Positions 8,651 through 19,289 of a stretch of 64,000 bases of DNA are shown here, piece by piece. The notes beneath the pieces are model-generated. The model ran no database searches and was not told the DNA's origin. It saw nothing but the letters and a program-made list of their open reading frames with translations. This DNA is from Opisthocomus hoazin (Eukaryota; Chordata; Aves; Opisthocomiformes; Opisthocomidae): contig NC_134428.1 of the NCBI RefSeq assembly GCF_030867145.1, forward strand, positions 1,178,001-1,242,000, given 5' to 3'. Numbering within the stretch: the stretch's first letter is position 1; the number at the start of each line of letters is the position of its first letter. The position numbers and the translations under genes are program-made.

Positions 8651-11600
8651 GCTGGGTGCCCACAAAGAGACCAGGTGGCCACCGAAAAAATGCCACGCGC
8701 CCAGCAAGATGACACGTGGCCAACAAAAGAAATGCCAGCTTCCTACCAAAAGAAATCCTGCGTGCCCACCAAAATGCCATGTGGCCACCAAAACACCAGA
8801 TGCCCACATGAATAATCGATTGGTGGCCAGCAAACAAAATGCCAGGTGCCCAACAAAAGAAACGGTGGGTGCCAACCAAGATGCCAGGTGGCCAGCAAAA
8901 TAAAAGCTGGCTGCATACCAAGATGCCAGCTGGCCACCAAAAGAAAAGTTGGGTGTCCATCAATATTCCAGGTGGCAATCAATACACCAGGTGCCCATGA
9001 AAAGAAATGCCAGGTGGACACCAAAACACCACGTGCTCAATAAAACTAATGCTGGGTGCACACCAAGATGCCAGGTGTACACAAAAATGCCACATGCCCA
9101 CCAAAAGAAACACTGGGTGCCCATGAAGATGCTGGGTGGCCAAAGAAATTCCACTAGCCCACCGAAAGAAACGCTGTGTGCCCACAAAGATGCCAGGTGG
9201 ACACCAAAAGAAATGCGAACTGCCCACCAAAATGCCATGTGCCAACCAAAATACATGCCACGTGCTCACCAAAAGAAACCGTGGGTATCCACCAAAACAC
9301 CATGTGGCCACCAAAATACCATATGCCAACAAGAATAAACGATGGGTGCCCAGCTAACCAAATGCCAAGTGCCCAACAAAACGCCAGGTGCCCACCAATA
9401 GAAATGTTGGGTGCCAACCACGACGGCTGGTGTCCACCAAAATAGATGCTGGCTGCGCACCGAGACGCCAGGTGGCCACAAAAATACCACGTGCCCACCA
9501 AAACTAGTGCCTAGTGCCCACCAAGATGCCAGGTGACCACCAAAATGCCATGTGCCTGCCAAGAGAAACACTGGGTGCCCACCAAGATGCCATGTGCACA
9601 CGAAAATAAATGCTCAGTGACCACCAAGATGCTGGGTGCTCACCAAAATAAAACTGGGTGCTCACCAAGATGCCAGGTGACCACAGGAACATCATGTGCC
9701 CACAAAAATAGATGGTGCGTCCCTAGGAAGATGTCAGGTGGACACCACAAGAAGTGCTGGGTGCCCACCAAGATACCAGGTGGCCACCAAAACACCAGGT
9801 GTAAATTAAAAGAAACTCGAGGTGCCCACCAAGATGCCAGCTGGCAACCAAAACACAACGTGCCCAGCAAAAGAAATGCCAGGTGCCTACCAAGATTACA
9901 GGTGGCCACCAAAATGACACATGGCCACGAAAAGAAACGCTGTCTGCCCAACCAGATGAATGCCACGTGCCTACCAACAGAAAAACTGGGTGCCAACTAA
10001 AGGACCATGTGCCCAGCAAAAGAAATGCTGGGTACCCACCAAGATGCTGGCTGCCAAGGAAAAGAAATGCTGGGTGCTTGCAAAGATGCTAGGTGGCCAC
10101 CTAAGTGCTTGGTGGTGACCCAGAAAAATACCGGGTGCCCACCAAGACGGCAGCTGGCAACCAGAGTAAACATCAGGTGTCCACCACGAGGCCAGGTGGC
10201 CAGCAAAAACCAGGTGCCCACCGAAAAGAACTCTGGGTGCCCACCAAGATGCCAGCTGCCCGCCAAAACGCTACGTGTCCAGCAAAAGATACGCCGGGTG
10301 ACTAAGAAGTAGCCAGGTGCCCATCAAGATGCCAGGTGCCTACCAAAAGTGGCAGCGGGTGCCCATTAAGATGCCAGGTGGCCACAAAAATGCCCCATGC
10401 CCACCAATGAAAAACCTGAGTGCCCACCACGATTAATGCCACATGCCTACCAAAGGAGACACTGGGTACCCACCAAAAGTACACGTGCCCAGCAAAATCC
10501 AGGCTGGGTGCCCAACAAGATGCCAGCTTGTCACCAAAATGCCACGTACTCACCAAAAATATCACAGGGTGCCCACCAATATTCCAAGTGACAAACAAAA
10601 TGCCAGGTGGCCACCAAAAGAAACGCCAGCAGCCCACCAAAGTAAATGCCAGGTGGCCACCAAAACTAGTGCCGAGTGCCCACCAAGATGCCATGTGCCT
10701 GCCAAGAGAAACACCGGGTGCCCACCAAGATGCCATGTGCCCACCATAAGAAATGCTGGGTGCACACCAAGATACTGGGTGCTCACCAAAATAAAGCTGG
10801 GTGCCCACCAAGAAGCCAGGTCACCACAAGAACACCATGTGCCCACAAAAATAAATGGTGCGTTCGTAGGAAGATGCTAGATGGCCACCACAAGAAGTGC
10901 TGGGTGCCCACCAAGATACCAGGTGGCCACCAAAACACCAGGTGTAAATTAAAAGAATCTCGAGGTGCCCACCAAGATGATAGGTGGCAACCGAATTGCC
11001 ACGTGCCCACCAAAAGAAATGCTGGGTCCTTACCAAATGTTGGTGCTCTCCAAAATACATGCTGGGTGCCCAGCAAGATGCCAGGTGCCCACCAAAACAA
11101 ATGCCACGTGCCCAGCAAGATGACACGTGGCCAGCAAAAGAAATGCCAGGTGCCCACCAAAAAAAATCCTGCGTGCCCACAAAAACGCCATGTGGCCACC
11201 AAAACACCACATGCCCACAAGAATAAGCGATGGGTGCCCAGCAAACAAAATGCCAGGGGGCCAACAAAATTAAAGATAGCTGCATACCAAGATGCCAGCT
11301 GGCCATCAAAATAAATGCTGGGTGCCCATCAGTATTCCAGGTGGCAATCAATACGCCAGGTGCCCATTAATACAACAGGTGCACACGAAAAGAAATGCCA
11401 GGTGGCCACCAAAGCACCACGTGCTCACAAAAACTAATGCTGGGTGCACACAAAGATGCCAGATGGACACCAAAGAGCCACGTGCTCAGGAAAATAAATG
11501 CTGGGTGTCCACCAAGATGCCAGGTGCCCACAAAAATGCCACAAGCCCACCAAAAGAAACACTGTGAGCCCATGAAGATGCTGAGTGGCCAAATAAATTC

Positions 11601-14600
11601 CACATGCCCACCAAAAGAAACGCTGTGTGCCCACAAAGATGCCAGGTGGCCACCAAAAGAAACGGTGGGTGCCAACCAAGATGTCAGGTGGCCAACAAAA
11701 TAAAAGATGGCTGCATAGCAAGATGCCAGGTGCCCACGAAAAGAAATGCCGAGTGCCCACCAAGATGCCAGGTGACCACCAAAACGCCAGGTGACCACCA
11801 AAATGCCATGTGCCTGCCAAGAGAAACACCGGGTGTTCACCAAGATGCCATGTGCTCACCAAAAGAAATGCTGGGGGCCCACCAAAATAAAGCTGGATGT
11901 CCACCAAGAAGCCAGGTCACCACAAGAACACCATGTGCCCACAAAAATAAATGGTGCGTCCCTATGAAGATACCAGATGGCCACCAGAAGAAGTGCTGGC
12001 TGCCCACCAAGATACCAGGTGGCCACCAAAACACCAGGTGTAAATTAAAAGAAACTCGAGGTGCCCACCAAGATGCCAGGTGGCAACCAAAACACAACGT
12101 GCCCAGCAAAAGAAATGCCAGGTGCCTACCAAGATTACAGGTGGCCACCAAAATGACACATGGCCACGAAAAGAAACGCTGTCTGCCCAACCAGATGAAT
12201 GCCACATGCCTACCAACAGAAAAAATGGGTGCCAACCAAAGGACCATGCGCCCACCAAAAGAAATGCTGGGTACCCAGCAAGATGCTGGCTGCCAAGGAA
12301 AAGAAATGCAGGGTGCTTGCAAAGATGCTAGGTGGCCACCTAAGTGCTTGGTGGTGACCCACAAAAATACCGGGTGCCCACCAAGAATGCAACTGACAAT
12401 CAGAGTAAACACCAGGTGTCCACCAAGAGGCCAGGTGGCCAGCAAAAACCAGGTGCCCACCGAAAAGAACTCTGGGTGCCCACCAAGATGCCAGGTGCCC
12501 GCCAAAACGCTATGTGTCCAGCAAAAGATACGCCAGGTGACTAAGAAGTAGCCAGGTGCCCATCAAGATGCCAGGTGCCTACCAAAAGTGGCAGCGGATG
12601 TCCACTATGATGCCAGGTGGCCACAAAAATGCCCCATGCACACCAAAAGAAATGCCAGGTGCCCACCAATCAAAAACCTGGGTGCCCACCACGATTAATG
12701 CCACATGCCCACCAAAGGAGACACTGGGTACCCACTAAAAGACCATGTGCCCAGCAAAACAAATGCTGGGTGCCCAACAAGATGCCAGCTTGTCACCAAA
12801 ACGCCACGTACCCACCAAAAATATCACAGGGTGCCCACCAATATTCAAGGTGGCACGCAAAATGCCAGGTGGCCACCAAAAGAAACGCCGGCAGCCCACC
12901 AAAGTAAATGCCAGGTGGCCACCAAAATAAAGGTTGGTTGCCTATCAAGATGGCAGTTGGCCACGACAACGCGACATTCCCAACAAACAAAATGCTGGGT
13001 GGCCACCGAGATGCCAGGTGCCCACCATAATAAATGCTGGGTGGTTAAGGAGATGCCAGGTGGCCACCTGGTGAAAAACTCGGGCTAATCATTTAGGTGG
13101 CCATCAAGATAAAGACTAGGTGCCCACCAAGATGCCAGCTGGCCACCAAAAGAAACACTTGCTGCTCATCAGTATTCCATATGGCAAACAATACGCCAGG
13201 AGCCCACGAAAGGAAATGCCAGGTGGCCACCAAAACACCATGTGGCCACCAAAACTAATGCTGCATGCGCACAAAGATGCCAGGTGGTCTCTATAATGCC
13301 ATGTGCTCACCCAGATAAATGCCAGATGCACACCAAGATGTCAGGTGGCCACCAAATAGTCATGTGCCCAGGAACATAAACACTGGGTGCCCACCAAGAT
13401 GCCACGTTCCCGCCAAAAGAAAGGCTGGGTCCTTACCAAATATTGGTTCTCCTTAAAATACATGCTGGGTGAGCAGCAACATGCCAGGAAGCACCGAAAA
13501 TACGGGTGCCCACAAAAAGATACACTGGGTGCACATGAAGATGCTGGGTGGCCAACTAAATGTCGGGTGCCCACCAAAAGAAAAGCTGTGTGCCCATATA
13601 GATGCCTGGTGGCCACGAAAAAACCATGTGTCCACCAAATACAGTCTGGTTGCCTGTCAAGATGCCAGGTGGGCACGAAAAGGAATACTGGGTACCTATC
13701 AAGATGCCAGGTGGACACCGAAAGAAATGCCACGTGCCCAGCACGATGACACGTGGCCTGGAAAAGAAATGCCAGCTACCCAACAAAAGAAAACCTGCGT
13801 GCCCAACAAAACGCCATGTGGCCACCAAAACACCATATGCCCACAAGAATAAGCGCTGGGTGCACAGCAAACAAAATGCCAGGTGCCTACCAAAAGAAAC
13901 GGTGGCTGTCAACCTGGATGCCAGGTGGCGACCAAAAGAAAAGCTGGGTGCCCATCAATATTCCAGGTGGCAATCAATACGGCAAGTGCCCACGAAAAGA
14001 AATGCCAGGTGGCCACCAAAACACCACGTGCTCACCAAAACTAATGCTGGGTGCACACAAAGATGCCAGAAGGACACCAAAAAGCCATGTGCTCAAAAAA
14101 ATAAATGCTGGGTGCCCACAAAAATGCCACATGCCCACCAAAAGAAACACTGGGTGCCCATGAAGATGCTGGGTGGCCAAATAAATTCCACATGCCCACC
14201 AAAAGAAACGCTGTGTGCCCACAAAGATGCCAGGTGGCCACCAAAAGAAATGCCACGTGCCAAACCAAAATACCACCTGCCAACCAAAATCAATGCCACG
14301 CGCCCAACAATAGAAAACCTGGGTGCCCACCAAAACAACATGTGGCCACCAAAACACCACATGCCCACAACAATAAACGATGGGTGCCCAGCAAACGAAA
14401 TGTCAAGTGCCCAACAAAACGCCACGTGCCCACCAATAGAAATGGTGAGTGCCAAACACGATGCTGGGTGCTCACCAAAATAAAGCTGGGTGCCCACCAA
14501 GATGCCAGGTGGCCACAAGAACACCATGTGCACAAAAATAAATGGTGCGTCCCTAGGAAGATGCCAGGTGGCCACCACAAGAAGTGCTAGGTGCCCACCA

Positions 14601-17600
14601 AGATACCAGCTTGCCACCAAAACACCAGGTGTAAATTAAAAGAAACTCGAGGTGCCCACCAAGATGACAGCTGGCAACCAAAACACAACATACCCAGCGA
14701 AAGAAATGCCAGGTGCCTACCAAGATTGCAGGTGGCCACCAAAATGCTACATGGCCACGAAAAGAAACGCTGTGTGCCCAAAAACATGAAAGCCACGTGC
14801 CTACCAAGAGAAAAAGTGGGTGCCAACCAAAGGACCATGTGCCCACCAAAAGAAATGCTGGGTACCCACCAAGATACGGGTTGCCAATGAAAAGACATGC
14901 TGGGTGCTTCCAAAGATGTTAGGTGACCACCTAAGTGCTTGGTGGTGACCCAGAACAATACCGGGTGCCCACCAAGACGGCAACTGGCAAGCACAATAAA
15001 CACCAGGTGTCCACCAAGAGGCCAGGTGGCCAGCAAAAACCAGGTGCCGACCGAAAGAAAATCTGGGTGCACACCAAGAAGCCAGGTGCCTGCCAAAATG
15101 CCACGTGGCCTGCAAAAGATATACCGGGTGACTAAGAAGTAGCCAGGTACACCCAAAGAGCCAGGTGCCTACCAAAAGTGACAGTGGGTGCCCTTTAAGA
15201 TGCCAGGTGGCCACAAAAATGCCCCATGCACACCAAAAGAAATGCCAGGTGCCCACCAATCAAAAACCTGGGTGCCCACCATGATTAATGCCACATGCCC
15301 ACCAAAAGAGACACAGGGTCCCCACCAAAAGACCATGTGCCCAGCAAAATAAATGCTGCGTGCCCAGCAACATGCCAGATTGTCACCAAAACGCCATGTA
15401 CCCACCAAAATTATCATAGGGTGCCCACCAATATCCCAGGTGGCACGCAAAATGCCAGGTGGCCACCAAAAGAAACGCCGGCAGCCCACCAAAGGAAATG
15501 CCAGGTGGCCACCAAAATAAAGGCTGGTTGCCTATCAAGATGGCAGTTGGCCACCACAACGCGACATGCCCAACAAACAAAATGCTGGGTGCCCACCGAG
15601 ATGCTAGCATCCCACCAAAATGCCACCTGCCAACCAAAATCAATGCTACGTGCATACCAAAAGAAAACCTGGCTGCCCACCAAAACACCATGTGACCACC
15701 AAAACACCACATGATCACAAGAATAAACGATGGGTGCCCAGCAAACGAAATGCCAAGTGCCCAACAAAACGCCAGGTGCCCACCAATAGAAATGGTGGGT
15801 GCCAATCACGATGGATGGTGCTCACCAAAATAAATGCTGGGTGCACACCAAAATAAAGCTGGGTGCCCACCAAGATGCCAGGTGCTCACCAAAATAAAGC
15901 TGGGTGCCCACCAAGATAACAGGTGGCCACAAAAATACCAGGTGTAAATTAAAAGAAACTCGAGGTGCCCACAAGATGCCAGCTGGCAACCAAAACACAA
16001 CGTGCCCAGCAAAAGAAATGCCAGGTGCCTACCAAGATTGCAGGTGGCCACCAAAATGACACATGGCCACGAAAACAAACGCTGACTGCCCAACAAGATG
16101 AATGCCACTTGCCTACCAACAGAAAAACTGGGTGCCAACTAAAGGACCATGTGCCCAGCAAAAGAAATGCTGGGTACCCACCAAGATGCTGGGTGCCAAT
16201 GAAAAGAAATGCTGGGTGCTTGCAAAGATGTTAGGTGGCCACCTAAGTGCTTGGTGGTGACCCAGAAATGTACCGAGTGCCCACCAAGACCTCAACTGGC
16301 AAACAGAATAAAGACCGCGTGTCCACCAAGAGGCCAGGTGGCCAGCAAAAACCAGGTGCCCACCGAAAGGAACTCTGGGTGCCCACCAAGATGCCAGGTG
16401 CCGCCAAAACACCACGTGGCCAGCAAAAGAAACGCCGGGTGACTAATCAGTAGCCAGGTGCCCCCCAAGATGCCAGGTGCCTACCAAAAGAAACAGCGGG
16501 TGCCCATTAAGATGCCAGGTGGCCACAAAAATGCCCCATGCACACCAAAACAAATGCCAGGTGCCCACCAATCAAAAACCTGGGTGCCCACCATGATTAA
16601 TGCCACATGCCCACCAAAAGGGACATTGGGTACCCACCAAAAGACCACGTTCCCAGCAAAATCAAGGCTGGGTGCCCAACAAGATGCCAGTTTGTCACCA
16701 AAACGCCACGTACCCACCAAAAATATCACACGGTGCACACCAATATTTCAGGTGGCACCCAAAATGCCCCATGCACACCAAAAGAAGCGCCGGCTGCCCA
16801 CCAAATACATTCCAGGTGGCCACCAAATTAAAGGTTGGTTGCCTATCAAGATGGCAGATGGCCATGACAACGCGACATGCCCAAAAAACAAAATGCTGGT
16901 TCCCCACCGAGATGCCATTTGCCCACCAAAGGAAATGCTGGGTGGTTAAGGAGATGCCAGGTGGGCACCTGGTGAAAAACTCGGGCTAAGCATTTAGGTG
17001 GCCATCAAGATAAAGACTAGGTGCCCACCAAGATGCCAGCTGGCCACCAAAAGAAACGCTTGCTGCTCATCAGTATTCCAGGTGGCAACCAATACGCCAG
17101 GGGCCCACGAAAGGAAATGCCAGGTGGCCACCAAAACACCATGTGGCCACCAAAACTAATGCTGCTTGCGCACAAAGATGCCAGGTGGTCTCTATAACGC
17201 CATGTGCTCACCCAGATAAATGCCAGATGCCCACCAAGATGTCAGGTGGCCACCAAATAGTCATGTGCCCAGGAAAATGAACACTGGGTGCCCACCAAGA
17301 TGCGAGGTGCCCACCAAAAGACATGCCACATGACCAGCAAGATGTCAGGTGGCCACCAAAAGAAATGCCACGTGCCCAGCAAGATGACACATGCCCATCA
17401 AAAGAAATGCCAGCTGCCCACCAAAATGCCACATGCCAACCAAAATCAATGCCACATGTCCACCAAAAGAAAACCTGGCTTCCCACCAAAACACCATGTG
17501 GCCACCAAAACACCACATGCCCACAAGAATAAACGATGGGTGCCCAGCAAACGAAATGCCAAGTGCCCAACAAAACGCCAGGTGCCCACCAATACAAATG

Positions 17601-17975
17601 GTGGGTGCCAACCACGATGGCTGGTGTCCACCAAAAGAAATGCTGGCTGCGCACCGAGACGCCAGGTGGCCACAAAATACCACGTGCCCAACAAAACTAG
17701 TGCCGAGTGCCCACCAAGATGCCAGGTGACCACCAAAATGCCATGTGCCTGCCAAGAGAAACACCCGGTTGCCACCAAGATGCCATGTGCCCACCAAAAG
17801 AAATGCTGGGGTTCCACCAAAATAAAGCTGGATGTCCACCAAGATGCCAGGTGACCACAAGAACACAATGTGCCCTCAAAAATAAATGCTGCGTCCCTAG
17901 GAAGATGCCAGATGGCCACCACAAGAAGTGCTGGGTGCCCACCAAGATACCAGGTGGCCACCAAAACACCAGGTG
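8651..17975. repeat. Minisatellite 2: 42-bp dimer of 19 + 23 bp
   Basis: About 9.3 kb is built from two alternating monomers. One has 19 bp (gcccaccaagatgccaggt type), the other 23 bp (gcccaccaaaagaaatgctgggt type, four extra bases in the A-rich part). The 42-bp dimer equals 14 codons, so many frames stay open on both strands: charged PTKMPGAHQKK-type 14-mers on plus and Trp/Gly/His-rich hydrophobic 14-mers on minus. These lack gene context and are best left out of a gene set. Marker units recur at long intervals: gtaaattaaaagaa at 9801, 10943, 12040, 14631 and 15943; ctaagtgcttggtggtgacc at 10101, 12341, 14931 and 16241; aaaactcgggctaa at 13075 and 16977. The array is therefore organised in higher-order blocks of roughly 1.1-2.6 kb. 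Confidence 0.95.
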
Positions 17976-18310
17976 TACCTGCCCTTACTAAGTTTAAAAT
18001 TAATTATAGAGGCTAAGAAACAGGGTTTTGAACAATGTTAGTCTTTCATAAGAAGGATGTACCTGTCCTAAGTAAAACCAGAGAGCGATAATTCCTAGGA
18101 ATAGCTAACGAGCTATGAAAATCTGCTGAGATTGCCAAAAGAAACAGGTAACTAGGGGAAAGGCAACTCCAGCAGGGGGAGATTGATTGCGACCACAGAC
18201 TCACGGACCACCTACCCCAATTCTACCCCAGACTCAAAAGATGAAGAAACCGAGCATGCATACTAATTTACATGCTGGACCAAGAGACTTTGACCAGATG
18301 CAGACAATCC
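17976..18310 (+). mobile_element. LTR remnant, family of the LTR at 32297-32873
   Basis: Starting straight after minisatellite 2, this shares long blocks with 32370-32680: ataagaaggatgta, gtcctaagta-accagagag, a-ctaacgagctatga, tgccaaaagaaac-ggtaac, and ggaccacctacccc. Both the 5' end and the 3' third seen in the other copy are missing. It has no coding content. Confidence 0.6.
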
Positions 18311-18789
18311 AGCAACTACACCTATTTGGTTTCTAGCCTGCTCACGTTTGTCAGGAGGTGAAGGATGTCATTACAGGGAAGCTTTAGTTAAAGAGACACC
18401 TGCTCCTCAAATCCTGTTACCAAATTGTAACTATCCTTTAACATTGATCACTGCCATATTTGAGCTGGTAACCAGCACAGGAAACATCAAGTTTAGACTT
18501 TCTCTTTTCCCTGATAAAAGAAGTTTGGCCTGTAGTACAGTTATAGTTTGACCTGTATTACAAAAGGACATCAAGAAACAAAACATGGCCAATATGAGAA
18601 AATGCATGCTGCAGGCAAAGGCAAAAGGTGAACATCCTATTTAAGCAAAACCAGTTCAGAATTCCTACAAGTTTTAGGGAAAGTTTTAGAATTACATTTG
18701 TCTCCGTTTCGTTTGGCATGTTTACCATCTGCAATGAAAAAGTGTATGGGGAAAAAGGCTATGTCATTTTTGCTTGTGTTAGAGGCACT
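18311..18789. other. Unassigned AT-rich spacer
   Basis: Moderately AT-rich DNA between an LTR remnant and a CR1 3' end. No convincing gene, RNA or repeat signature was recognised. The longest open frame (67 codons) has no recognisable features. Confidence 0.5.
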
Positions 18790-18938
18790 TAAACAGAATC
18801 ACAGAAGGAAGGGACCTCTTTGGGTCATCTAGTCCAAGCCCCCTGCCAAAGCAGGGTCACCTAGAGCAGGCTGCACAGGACCTTGTCCAGGCGGGTTTTA
18901 AATATCTCCAGAGAAGGAGACTCCACAACCTCTCTGGG
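18790..18938 (-). mobile_element. CR1 LINE 3' end
   Basis: The plus strand reads the reverse complement of the CR1 3' terminus: agaatcacagaa, gaagggacctctttgggtca, a tract of Cs, gcagggtcacct, and gaccttgtccaggcggg. Translated on minus, the last residues match CR1 ORF2 tails ([19 protein letters not shown]). It is 5'-truncated after about 150 bp, the usual state of CR1 insertions. Confidence 0.88.
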
Positions 18939-19289
18939 CAAGTGAGAATGCACATGCACAGCCCTTGCACACCAGCTCTGGGGAAGACCCTCGTAGAGCC
19001 CCTCACTCACCTCACTCCTGCCAGTCCCCCAGTAAGAAGTGGTTTTGAGGACAGGCACTGTTCCAGCCCCAGTGCCTGCTGGCCCAGACCCCCACTTGCT
19101 CCAGCAGCTGCACTGAGACCCCCCCCTCTGGCACACAGTCCTTTCAGTTCACACACACACAGCACAGAGAGAGAGATGCCACAGGGAGATAGTCAAGACA
19201 AGATTTAATAAGAAGCTAGAAGAAGACAGGACAGATGTCATCTGTGTCCTGCAACCAGTCACTTGCCTCTGGAGACTCTGGTGTCATCG

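Noticed and set aside
11604-12551. 315-codon Lys/His/Gln-rich repetitive frame, and Trp/Gly-rich frames on minus
   Set aside because: The 42-bp dimer is 14 codons and lacks stop triplets in several frames; many similar frames tile the array in all registers.
8651-17975. CRISPR array
   Set aside because: Units are contiguous with no unique spacers, and the genome is eukaryotic.
9000-17975. CTCF site array (CCAGGTGGC resembles part of the CTCF core)
   Set aside because: Only a partial match and the motif is not kept in most units; the CANNTG reading fits more units.
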